Below, piece by piece: positions 27,570 to 35,860 of a stretch of 64,000 nt of DNA. Origin of the DNA: Marinirhabdus sp050859505 (GTDB taxonomy: Bacteria > Bacteroidota > Bacteroidia > Flavobacteriales > Flavobacteriaceae). Below the pieces are notes generated by a model that had not been told where the DNA came from, made no database searches, and saw only the letters and a program-made list of their open reading frames with translations. Each line of letters starts with the position of its first letter. The stretch's first letter is position 1. A program made the translations under genes and the position numbers. The DNA is taken from positions 1,302,001 to 1,366,000 of the forward strand of contig NZ_CP193934.1 of assembly GCF_050859505.1 (NCBI RefSeq), written 5' to 3'.

Positions 27570-29348
27570 ATGGCGTCGCATTACGAAGCACCTATTAGAA
27601 GACCCTTAGTTATAGGAGATAAAAGCTACCACGATGTTACTGTGGATGTGGCTGCTCCTGTGGAAGGTAAAGCCAATAAATCCTGGTGGATAGTATTCAC
27701 CATTGCCTTAATCGCATTCTTGTGGGGAGTGGGTTGTATTATATACACCGTTTCAACAGGAATTGGAGTTTGGGGACTAAACCGAACCGTAAACTGGGCT
27801 TGGGATATTACCAACTTTGTATGGTGGGTAGGTATTGGTCACGCAGGAACATTGATTTCTGCGGTACTTTTATTATTCCGTCAAAAATGGAGAATGGCAA
27901 TTAACCGTTCTGCAGAGGCGATGACCATCTTCTCGGTAATACAGGCAGGTTTGTTCCCAATTATTCACATGGGACGTCCTTGGTTGGCGTACTGGGTATT
28001 GCCTATTCCAAACCAGTTTGGTAGTTTATGGGTAAACTTTAACTCACCACTACTGTGGGATGTGTTTGCGATCTCTACGTACCTTTCGGTATCCTTAGTA
28101 TTCTGGTGGACAGGATTACTTCCAGATTTCGCGATGATTCGTGATAGAGCGGTAACACCATTTACAAGACGTGTATACAGTATACTGTCCTTTGGATGGT
28201 CTGGTCGTGCAAAAGATTGGCAACGTTTTGAAGAAGTTTCTTTGGTATTGGCAGGTTTGGCAACTCCTTTGGTACTTTCGGTACACACCATTGTATCTTT
28301 TGACTTTGCTACGTCGGTAATACCAGGATGGCACACCACTATTTTCCCTCCGTACTTTGTTGCAGGAGCGATTTTCTCTGGATTTGCTATGGTAAACACA
28401 CTTCTTATTATTATGAGAAAGGTGTCTAAGTTAGAAGATTATATTACTATTCAGCATATAGAACTCATGAACATTGTTATCATGTTAACGGGGTCTATTG
28501 TTGGGGTCGCCTACATCACCGAGCTTTTTATTGCTTGGTATTCTGGAGTGGAATATGAACAATACGCATTCTTAAACCGTGCTACCGGACCGTATTGGTG
28601 GGCATATTGGGCCATGATGTCGTGTAACGTATTCTCACCACAGTTTATGTGGTTCCCTAAATTGAGACGTAGTATTATGTTCTCTTTCTTTATTTCGATT
28701 GTTGTAAACATAGGAATGTGGTTTGAGCGTTTTGTTATTATCGTTACCTCATTACACCGTGATTACTTGCCATCGTCGTGGACAATGTTCTCGCCAACCT
28801 TCGTAGATATTGGTATCTTTATAGGAACTATTGGTTTCTTCTTTGTACTTTTCTTATTGTATGCAAGAACCTTCCCGGTAATTGCACAAGCTGAAATTAA
28901 ATCTATCTTGAAAGGTTCAGGTAGCAAATACAAAAAAATGAGAGCAGAGCACGGAGATGATGTGAAGCATTATTCGCCCATTGTACGTGAGCCTGCGTCT
29001 AATGCTACACATATAGACGATACTACAAATGAAGATCATAACCCTATGATAAATGCAGATGCATTGGTGACTTCAGAATATCAAAAAGATCAATTAGATG
29101 CCATGCTGGAAAGATTGGGTAATTATGACCCAGCAACACAAAAAGCAGACAATCTTAAGAAAATAAGCGGTGTAGGACCGGTAATGGAACAGAAGTTACA
29201 TCAATTGGGTATTTACACTTTTGACCAAGTAAGTAATATGACCGATGCAGATTATGACCTGTTAGATGAAATTATTGGTGAGTTTCCAGGACGAGCAAAA
29301 CGCGACGACTGGGCAGGACAAGCCGCTAAACTAAAAAACAAAGCGTAA
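27570..29348 (+). CDS. actC: Alternative complex III membrane subunit C (NrfD-like) with helix-hairpin-helix tail
   Basis: A 592-residue polytopic membrane protein of the NrfD/PsrC family, the quinol-binding subunit of alternative complex III. About ten membrane helices span residues 38-450 (for example VFTIALIAFLWGVGCIIYTV). The hydrophilic C-terminal end carries an extra module (about 528-592) with the helix-hairpin-helix signature LKKISGVGPVMEQKLHQLGI followed by FDQVSNMTDAD, like the small DNA- or protein-binding domains of the HhH_5/DUF4332 type. It starts 27 nt after actB and ends 3 nt before actD. The tail should face the cytoplasm. Its role is unknown. Confidence 0.93.
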   Translation: MASHYEAPIRRPLVIGDKSYHDVTVDVAAPVEGKANKSWWIVFTIALIAFLWGVGCIIYTVSTGIGVWGLNRTVNWAWDITNFVWWVGIGHAGTLISAVLLLFRQKWRMAINRSAEAMTIFSVIQAGLFPIIHMGRPWLAYWVLPIPNQFGSLWVNFNSPLLWDVFAISTYLSVSLVFWWTGLLPDFAMIRDRAVTPFTRRVYSILSFGWSGRAKDWQRFEEVSLVLAGLATPLVLSVHTIVSFDFATSVIPGWHTTIFPPYFVAGAIFSGFAMVNTLLIIMRKVSKLEDYITIQHIELMNIVIMLTGSIVGVAYITELFIAWYSGVEYEQYAFLNRATGPYWWAYWAMMSCNVFSPQFMWFPKLRRSIMFSFFISIVVNIGMWFERFVIIVTSLHRDYLPSSWTMFSPTFVDIGIFIGTIGFFFVLFLLYARTFPVIAQAEIKSILKGSGSKYKKMRAEHGDDVKHYSPIVREPASNATHIDDTTNEDHNPMINADALVTSEYQKDQLDAMLERLGNYDPATQKADNLKKISGVGPVMEQKLHQLGIYTFDQVSNMTDADYDLLDEIIGEFPGRAKRDDWAGQAAKLKNKA

Positions 29349-29350
29349 GT

Positions 29351-29887
29351 ATGGCAGCTAAACACATTCACGCAATTTATACAGACGACGACATCTTAAT
29401 GCAAGCTGTCAAGCAAGTACGTTCAGAAAACTACCATATTGAAGAGGTGTATACACCGTTCCCGGTTCACGGTCTTGACAAAGTGATGGGACTGGCGCCG
29501 ACAAGAATAGCAATTTGCTCTTTTTTATATGGTTTGGTGGGACTTGCAGTAGCAACGGTAATGATGAATTTCATTATGATTGACGACTGGCCTCAAGACA
29601 TTGGAGGAAAGCCAAGTTTTACCTATATTCAGAATATGCCGGCGTTTGTACCTATTATGTTCGAATTAACGGTATTCTTTGCGGCTCACTTAATGGTACT
29701 TACTTTTTATATGAGAAGTAAATTATGGCCTTTTAAGAAAGCGGAGAATCCAGATCTTAGAACAACAGATGACCATTTTTTAATGGCCATAGATGCAGGA
29801 CACCACGATGTAGAGAAATTAAGTAAGTTTTTATACGATACAGGAGCATTGGAAATTAGTTTAATTGAAAATGACGATGACCACTAA
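29351..29887 (+). CDS. actD: Alternative complex III subunit D (DUF3341)
   Basis: A 178-residue membrane protein of the DUF3341 family. The N-terminal cytoplasmic part (HIHAIYTDDDILMQAVKQV) has the ferredoxin-like start seen in this family; two membrane helices follow (about 56-78 and 98-118), with the proline-rich PSFTYIQNMPAFVPIMFEL between them. In the known structure ActD packs against ActC. It starts 2 nt after actC and its stop lies 1 nt before the ActE start, so translation is probably coupled. Confidence 0.92.
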   Translation: MAAKHIHAIYTDDDILMQAVKQVRSENYHIEEVYTPFPVHGLDKVMGLAPTRIAICSFLYGLVGLAVATVMMNFIMIDDWPQDIGGKPSFTYIQNMPAFVPIMFELTVFFAAHLMVLTFYMRSKLWPFKKAENPDLRTTDDHFLMAIDAGHHDVEKLSKFLYDTGALEISLIENDDDH

Positions 29888-29888
29888 T

Positions 29889-30563
29889 ATGAAAAAGATA
29901 ATCAAAATAGCATTTGTTACAGCAGTTTGCCTTATGGTATTCTCTTGCGCAAATGAAAACAGTCCAAACTATCAATACATGCCAAACATGTATTCGCCTG
30001 TTGGGTACGAAACCTATGGTGAATATGAAATTTTTGAAGGTCAGCAAGAAGCAATGCTACCCGCCGAAGGTTCTATTCCACGTGGATGGTCTCCGTACGA
30101 TTATGAAAATACCACTGAAGGTCTCGAATTGGCAAAAGTTGAATTAAAGAACCCTTTAGAAGTAACGGATAAGAATTTAGCCGCTGGCGCACAATTGTAT
30201 ACGATTTACTGTGCGGTGTGTCACGGAGATTCAGGGGACGGACAAGGAATCTTAGCACAACGTGAAAAGTTTTTAGGGATACCTAGTTACGCAGCCGAAG
30301 GTAGAGTAATTACCGAAGGTGGTGTCTACCACGTACAAATGTACGGGTTGAACTCAATGGGGTCTTATGCATCGCAAACCAATGAGTTGGAGCGCTGGCA
30401 AATTACCCAACACGTAATGAATTTAAAAGCACAGCTTAAAGGAGAGCCTTTATTGGTGCCTAAGAGCCAGGATTCTTTAACCAATATGGTTGAAGTGTTG
30501 AACGAAAATATAACTGAAGATAACAGTCCAATACAGACTGAGACTTTAGAAGAAACTAACTAA
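29889..30563 (+). CDS. actE: Alternative complex III subunit E, monoheme cytochrome c lipoprotein
   Basis: A 224-residue cytochrome c. The preferred start is MKKIIKIAF, 1 nt after the actD stop; an ATG at 29865 would overlap actD and add 8 residues. A lipoprotein signal ends at the Cys of VFSCANENSP. One heme site, CAVCH, lies in YTIYCAVCHGDSGDGQG (about residue 104), and a likely axial Met follows in MYGLNSMGSYASQ. The N-terminal half is an extended arm that wraps the complex in related structures. It passes electrons towards the oxidase. Confidence 0.93.
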   Translation: MKKIIKIAFVTAVCLMVFSCANENSPNYQYMPNMYSPVGYETYGEYEIFEGQQEAMLPAEGSIPRGWSPYDYENTTEGLELAKVELKNPLEVTDKNLAAGAQLYTIYCAVCHGDSGDGQGILAQREKFLGIPSYAAEGRVITEGGVYHVQMYGLNSMGSYASQTNELERWQITQHVMNLKAQLKGEPLLVPKSQDSLTNMVEVLNENITEDNSPIQTETLEETN

Positions 30564-30587
30564 GAATTTAAAGAGATAGTTAAAGAT

Positions 30588-31970
30588 ATGTACACGCTAC
30601 CCAGTAAATTAAAGTTATTTGCGATCATTTTTATGGTGGTTGGTGCCCTTGGAATGCTTGCAGGTTTCCTAACAGCTCCAAGTACAACTGCCGAAGTAAA
30701 AGAAATGATGGCAGCTCACGGTGATGATCACGGGGAAACCGCTGCTCATGATACTGCCGAAGGCGATCATAACGGTGAATCAGCTTCCCATGACACTATG
30801 AAAGAAGATCAGAAGGGCGATCATGGTGAAACTGTAGAAAACAGTGAAGAAAAACACTTAACGCACGTGTTGCACCAATTGCAAAACAGACCGTGGTCTG
30901 CATTGTATATTGCTTCGTTCTTTTTCTTTATGATTGCATTGGGAACATTAGCTTTTTATGCTATTCAGCACGCTGCACAAGCCGGTTGGTCTCCAGTGTT
31001 ATTCCGAGTAATGGAAGGTATTACAGCGTATTTACCTTGGGCTTCCGTAATCATTATTATTTTATTATTGCTCTCAGTATTTCACGTAAATCATATTTTT
31101 CACTGGATGGATGGGGATTTAATTAATCCGGATAGTCCTAAGTATGATAAACTAATCGCAGGAAAAAGTAGTTGGTTAAACCCAACGTGGTTTATTATAC
31201 GAGCTTGTATTTACCTATTAGGTTTCAACTTATACCGTTATTTCTCAAGAAAATGGACGTTGAATCAAGACGATGCAGAAGATAACCGTTGGTTCAAAAA
31301 GAACTTTAAATTGGCCGCAGGATTCTTAGTATTCTTTATCTACACCGAGTCTATGATGTCTTGGGACTGGATTATGAGTTTTGATCCACACTGGTTCTCA
31401 ACGTTATTTGGTTGGTATGTATTTGCAGGAATGATGGTTTGTGCAATTACAGTAATCGCAATGGTTACTATTGTACTGAAAAGCCAGGGATATTTAGAAT
31501 ATGTAAACGATAGTCACATTCATGATTTAGCCAAGTATATGTTCGGTTTCAGTATTTTCTGGACGTACCTTTGGTTCTCTCAGTTTATGTTAATTTGGTA
31601 TGCAAACATTCCTGAAGAGGTAACGTATTTTGTTACAAGAATTGAAGATTACAATTTGCCTTTCTTTGGAATGGTAGCGATGAATTTCCTCTTTCCAGTG
31701 CTATTATTAATGAATAGCGATTACAAACGTGTAAATTGGTTTGTAATTTTAACAGGAATTGTAATCCTTTTAGGACACTACGTGGATGTATTCAATATGG
31801 TAATGCCAGCGACCGTAGGAAAGTCTTGGTTTATTGGTTTGCCAGAAATTGGAGCGATGCTTTTCTTCTTTGGTCTTTTTGTTTTGGTTGTGTTTACAGC
31901 ACTTACAAAAGCACCATTATTAGCCAAGCGTAACCCATTCATCAAAGAAAGTAAACACTTTCACTATTAA
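30588..31970 (+). CDS. actF: Alternative complex III membrane subunit F with His-rich loop
   Basis: A 460-residue polytopic subunit related to ActC/NrfD. The first helix (about 9-28) is followed by a hydrophilic, acidic and histidine-rich loop (about 40-96, repeated motifs such as GDDHGET, EGDHNGES and KGDHGET) before the next helix at about 102. About ten helices follow, with conserved segments such as SMMSWDWIMSFDPHWFSTLFGWY. The His-rich loop would face the periplasm and may bind metal. It starts 24 nt after actE, with AAAGATATG at the start codon. Confidence 0.92.
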   Translation: MYTLPSKLKLFAIIFMVVGALGMLAGFLTAPSTTAEVKEMMAAHGDDHGETAAHDTAEGDHNGESASHDTMKEDQKGDHGETVENSEEKHLTHVLHQLQNRPWSALYIASFFFFMIALGTLAFYAIQHAAQAGWSPVLFRVMEGITAYLPWASVIIIILLLLSVFHVNHIFHWMDGDLINPDSPKYDKLIAGKSSWLNPTWFIIRACIYLLGFNLYRYFSRKWTLNQDDAEDNRWFKKNFKLAAGFLVFFIYTESMMSWDWIMSFDPHWFSTLFGWYVFAGMMVCAITVIAMVTIVLKSQGYLEYVNDSHIHDLAKYMFGFSIFWTYLWFSQFMLIWYANIPEEVTYFVTRIEDYNLPFFGMVAMNFLFPVLLLMNSDYKRVNWFVILTGIVILLGHYVDVFNMVMPATVGKSWFIGLPEIGAMLFFFGLFVLVVFTALTKAPLLAKRNPFIKESKHFHY

Positions 31971-31995
31971 TAAGAATTAAAGAAGACAGATACCG

Positions 31996-33057
31996 ATGAC
32001 CGCATTTTTAGTTGTATTAGTAATCATACTTTTTGCAGTTGCTATTTGGCAAATGAGCAAGATATTTCAGTTGTCTCAAAACAAGTCAACCCTCAGTTCC
32101 GAAATAGCTAATGATAAAGACAATAACGTAAACGGTTGGCTCATGATGGGCTTTACTATATTTACATACGTATTATTAGTAGTTTGTTTTTGGAAATGGT
32201 GGGACGTATTACTTCCAGAAGCCGCTTCAGAACACGGATCAGAAATAGACAGTCTCATGTTTATCTCTATGTCCTTGATATTTGTAGTAGGATTTTTCAC
32301 CCTTTGGTTGTTAGGATCTTTTTCTCTTAAGTATCGCGGAAAAGAAGGACAACGTGCTACTTTTTTCGCAGATAACGATAAACTGGAATTCATCTGGACT
32401 ATTATTCCTGTCATTGTTCTAGCAGGATTAATTATCTACGGATTGTTTACTTGGACAGACATTATGAATGTAAACGATGAAGATGATCCTATGATTATTG
32501 AGTTGTATGCGTATCAGTTTGATTGGAGAGCTCGCTACAGCGGTGAAGATAATACGCTAGGTGAGGCCAATGTTCGATTAATTGAAGGTGTAAACCAATT
32601 GGGAGTAGATGCTTCAGATCCAAACGCACAAGATGATATTGTTGTAAACGAATTACACTTACCAGTAGGGAGAAAAATAATCTTCAAAATGCGTTCACAG
32701 GACGTATTGCATTCGGCATATATGCCACATTTTAGAGCACAAATGAACTGTGTGCCTGGAATGATTACACAATTCTCATTTACACCAAGCATCACTACAG
32801 AAGACATGCGATTGAATGATGAAATGGTGGCGAAAGTTAGAAAGATTAATAACATTCGAAAAGAAAATAGCAAGGCATTAGTAGCAAAAGGTGATGAGGC
32901 ATTAGAGCCTTATGAGTTTGATTATATGTTACTATGTAACAAGATTTGTGGAGCCAGCCACTATAACATGCAAATGAAGATTGTTGTAGATACTCCCGAA
33001 GAATACGAAGCTTGGATAAAGGAACAACCTACCCTAGCCGAAGCCTTAAAAAAATAA
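31996..33057 (+). CDS. coxB: Cytochrome c oxidase subunit II
   Basis: A 353-residue CuA subunit that takes electrons from cytochrome c. CuA ligands are His239 (DVLHSAYMP), Cys314, Cys318, His322 and Met325 (CNKICGASHYNM). The position between the cysteines that is normally Glu is Lys316. Four hydrophobic segments precede the CuA domain (about 3-20, 48-68, 88-108 and 131-152) rather than the usual two. No cytochrome c domain is fused at the C-terminus. It follows actF by 25 nt in the same operon, so alternative complex III and the oxidase are probably made together. Confidence 0.93.
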   Translation: MTAFLVVLVIILFAVAIWQMSKIFQLSQNKSTLSSEIANDKDNNVNGWLMMGFTIFTYVLLVVCFWKWWDVLLPEAASEHGSEIDSLMFISMSLIFVVGFFTLWLLGSFSLKYRGKEGQRATFFADNDKLEFIWTIIPVIVLAGLIIYGLFTWTDIMNVNDEDDPMIIELYAYQFDWRARYSGEDNTLGEANVRLIEGVNQLGVDASDPNAQDDIVVNELHLPVGRKIIFKMRSQDVLHSAYMPHFRAQMNCVPGMITQFSFTPSITTEDMRLNDEMVAKVRKINNIRKENSKALVAKGDEALEPYEFDYMLLCNKICGASHYNMQMKIVVDTPEEYEAWIKEQPTLAEALKK

Positions 33058-33079
33058 TAAAAAAAATAGCTTAAAAGAT

Positions 33080-34906
33080 ATGTCAGCACACGCAATTGAC
33101 CACGTAGAAGATCATCACGACGATCACGGGCATCATCATAAAGAAACATTTGTGACTAAATATATTTTTAGTCAAGACCACAAAATGATTTCTAAGCAAT
33201 ACCTTATTACAGGTTTGTTTATGGGTATCATAGGTATTGCCATGTCTATATTGTTCAGACTACAATTAGCCTGGCCAGATGTAGAATTTACCATCTACGA
33301 AGTTTTATTAGGAAAATGGGGTGAAGGTGGCGTTATGGATCCTAATGTTTATTTGGCATTAGTGACTATTCACGGTACGATCATGGTATTCTTTGTATTA
33401 ACAGCAGGTCTAAGTGGTACCTTTAGTAACTTATTAATTCCATTGCAAATTGGTGCCCGAGATATGGCCTCAGGATTTCTGAACATGATATCCTACTGGT
33501 TGTTTTTTCTCTCTAGTATTATTATGGTAATGTCGCTGTTTGTAGAGGCTGGACCAGCATCTGCGGGATGGACTATTTATCCGCCATTAAGTGCTTTGCC
33601 ACAGGCAATTCCAGGATCTGGAGCAGGGATGACGCTTTGGTTGGTATCTATGGCAATCTTTATTGCATCCTCTTTATTAGGATCACTTAACTATATTGTT
33701 ACTGTCTTAAACCTACGTACCAAGGGGATGTCTATGACTAGACTTCCATTAACTATTTGGGCGTTTTTTGTAACAGCTATTATTGGTGTGGTTTCATTTC
33801 CAGTATTATTTTCAGCAGCATTAATGTTGATTATGGATAGAAGTTTTGGTACGTCCTTCTTCTTGTCAGATATTTATATAGCCGGTGAGGTACTACACAA
33901 CCAAGGAGGTTCTCCAGTATTGTTTGAACACTTATTTTGGTTCTTAGGCCACCCAGAAGTATATATTGTAATCTTACCAGCCATGGGTATGGTTTCTGAA
34001 ATTATGGCTACAAATGCACGAAAACCTATTTTTGGGTATCGAGCGATGGTTGCTTCTATTTTAGCAATTGCATTTTTATCTACCATTGTTTGGGGTCACC
34101 ATATGTTTATCTCGGGAATGAATCCATTCCTAGGATCTGTATTTACTTTTACCACCTTATTAATTGCAATTCCTTCAGCAGTAAAATCATTTAACTGGAT
34201 TACAACGCTTTGGCGTGGTAATTTACAGATGAACACAGGAATGCTCTTTTCCATTGGTTTTGTTTCTACCTTTATTACGGGTGGATTAACAGGAATTATT
34301 TTGGGAGATAGTGCCTTAGATATTAATGTACACGATACGTACTTCGTAGTAGCTCACTTCCACTTAGTTATGGGTATTTCTGCATTGTATGGTCTATTTG
34401 CCGGAGTGTATCACTGGTTCCCAAAAATGTTCCAAGGACGCCTGCTCAATAAGAACTTAGGATATGTTCACTTTTGGGTAACCGTTATAGGTGCTTATGG
34501 GGTATTTTTCCCAATGCACTTTATTGGGATGGCTGGATTACCAAGACGTTACTATACCAATACAGCGTTTCCGTACTTTGACGATTTAACCGATATAAAC
34601 GTGGTCATCACCATTTTTGCTATTATCACAGCTGCGGCACAATTAGTATTCTTATACAACTTTATCCACTCTATGTTCCACGGAAAGATAGGACCTAAAA
34701 ATCCTTGGAAATCTACTACGCTAGAATGGACTGCAGAAGTTAAGCACATTCACGGAAACTGGGATGGACCCATACCTGAAGTACACCGTTGGTCTTATGA
34801 CTATAGTAAGTTAAACGATGATGAAACAGATTATGTAATCCCAGGACAGGATTACGTACCACAGCATATTCCACTTCAAGAAAACGAAGAAGAGATGAAT
34901 CATTAA
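33080..34906 (+). CDS. coxA: Cytochrome c oxidase subunit I
   Basis: A 608-residue heme-copper oxidase catalytic subunit of family A. The His-Tyr crosslink and channel Glu lie in GHPEVYIVILPAMG, which marks the A1 group; CuB histidines are in WGHHMFISGMNP; heme ligands are in VHDTYFVVAHFHLVMG. The first 24 residues hold ten histidines (DHHDDHGHHH and neighbours), a possible metal-binding tail. It is the last gene of the actA operon; a long palindrome follows at 34958. Subunits III and IV are encoded about 23 kb downstream. Confidence 0.97.
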   Translation: MSAHAIDHVEDHHDDHGHHHKETFVTKYIFSQDHKMISKQYLITGLFMGIIGIAMSILFRLQLAWPDVEFTIYEVLLGKWGEGGVMDPNVYLALVTIHGTIMVFFVLTAGLSGTFSNLLIPLQIGARDMASGFLNMISYWLFFLSSIIMVMSLFVEAGPASAGWTIYPPLSALPQAIPGSGAGMTLWLVSMAIFIASSLLGSLNYIVTVLNLRTKGMSMTRLPLTIWAFFVTAIIGVVSFPVLFSAALMLIMDRSFGTSFFLSDIYIAGEVLHNQGGSPVLFEHLFWFLGHPEVYIVILPAMGMVSEIMATNARKPIFGYRAMVASILAIAFLSTIVWGHHMFISGMNPFLGSVFTFTTLLIAIPSAVKSFNWITTLWRGNLQMNTGMLFSIGFVSTFITGGLTGIILGDSALDINVHDTYFVVAHFHLVMGISALYGLFAGVYHWFPKMFQGRLLNKNLGYVHFWVTVIGAYGVFFPMHFIGMAGLPRRYYTNTAFPYFDDLTDINVVITIFAIITAAAQLVFLYNFIHSMFHGKIGPKNPWKSTTLEWTAEVKHIHGNWDGPIPEVHRWSYDYSKLNDDETDYVIPGQDYVPQHIPLQENEEEMNH

Positions 34907-34957
34907 TCATCTTGAGAATGCGGATCTCTAAGCGAAGATTCTGTAATAAATTACATA

Positions 34958-34988
34958 AAAGCCCCTTCAATTTAATTGAAGGGGCTTT
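34958..34988 (+). terminator. Long palindrome after coxA
   Basis: A perfect 15-bp stem (AAAGCCCCTTCAATT and its complement) around a single T lies 51 nt after coxA. It ends the respiratory operon; only a short T-run follows. Confidence 0.8.
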
Positions 34989-35029
34989 GTATTGAATGAA
35001 ATATACGTAATACTACGTATTGTGCTATT

Positions 35030-35132
35030 CTTGTAGCTCATGTAATTTAGTAGTTCATAAACTAGTATAGCCAATCGACTGGGGAGTCGATGGCTAATAG
35101 AGCCGAAATGCAATGCATTCGGCTCTTTTTTT
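35030..35132 (+). ncRNA. Candidate small RNA or structured element with its own terminator
   Basis: Between the coxA terminator and the peroxiredoxin-like gene are two tandem hairpins. The first (35068-35096) pairs TAGCCAATCGACT with AGTCGATGGCTA around GGGG, with one bulged A. The second (35099-35126) pairs AGAGCCGA with TCGGCTCT and runs into seven Ts, a plus-strand terminator. No reading frame ends here, and the coxA message already has a terminator upstream. A box TATTCTTG near 35030 is one base from the -7 consensus. The 5' end is a guess. Confidence 0.35.
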
Positions 35133-35144
35133 GTTTTTAGAAAA

Positions 35145-35657
35145 TTATTGTTTGACTCCTCGTGCAGGATAGCCTTTCTTTTCTATAAAATCAATAGCAT
35201 TCAGCAAGTCTTTAAAATGTGGACGCGCAAAAGGCATGGTTTGTATAGAAGAGAGATACAAGGTGGTATCTGGTTTTACCAAAAATAATCCAGGTTCTGA
35301 AAATATTTCTGGCTCACTGTCCGAAATACTGGTAGAAATATATAATCCCCACGCTCTGGCTTCTTTTTCAGATAAACCATAGGCAATAGGAATCGCTTCA
35401 ATATCCCATTCGTCTTCTGTTTTCTTGGCACGTTTTTCAGAATCCATACTTATACCAATTACATTAATGCCACGCTCGGTAAACGCATCGAGTTTGTCTT
35501 TTAATTCCTCCAATTGTTCTTTGCATTTTGGGCAGTGATACCCTCTGTAAAAAACAAGTAATGTATATTTTTCAGGACTTTGTTTTTGTAATTCCCATTG
35601 GGTACCGTTAACAAGGTCTAACGTAAGGTTGGGTACTTTATGTGTTGGTGTAATCAT
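35145..35657 (-). CDS. Peroxiredoxin-like AhpC/TSA family protein
   Basis: A 170-residue thioredoxin-fold protein starting at MITPTHKVPNL; an upstream in-frame start would add 20 residues of AT-rich low-complexity sequence. The active site is HCPKCKEQL, a CxxC motif after the strand LLVFYRGYH, which fits the AhpC/TSA-like group found alone in many bacteria. There is no signal peptide, so it is cytoplasmic. Probable roles are peroxide reduction or thiol-disulfide exchange; the substrate is not evident. It ends just after the candidate small RNA and is divergent from ruvB. Confidence 0.85.
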   Translation of the reverse strand: MITPTHKVPNLTLDLVNGTQWELQKQSPEKYTLLVFYRGYHCPKCKEQLEELKDKLDAFTERGINVIGISMDSEKRAKKTEDEWDIEAIPIAYGLSEKEARAWGLYISTSISDSEPEIFSEPGLFLVKPDTTLYLSSIQTMPFARPHFKDLLNAIDFIEKKGYPARGVKQ

Positions 35658-35848
35658 AATTTTTATGTTTTTTATTTTAAAATAAATATAAAAGTATTGG
35701 TACTGGTATACTGCCAATGGATTGGTAATCTCTTGTTAAAGAGTTTTAAATGTTTTTTCATATTCTAAATACATTGAAATCAATTTTTTCTAAAATAAAT
35801 TTCATGAGGCGCGTAACAACTTTAATGCACGATAGAAACTTTAATACT

Positions 35849-35856
35849 TATCTTTG
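35849..35856 (+). promoter_or_regulatory. -7 box of ruvB
   Basis: TATCTTTG matches TAnnTTTG exactly and ends 4 nt before the ruvB ATG at 35861, the same spacing as at glyS. The -33 box is not clear. Confidence 0.55.
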
Positions 35857-35860
35857 TACT

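Noticed and set aside
34990..35140. tRNA gene after coxA
   Set aside because: The hairpins do not fit a cloverleaf, and no T-loop or acceptor stem sequence can be found.
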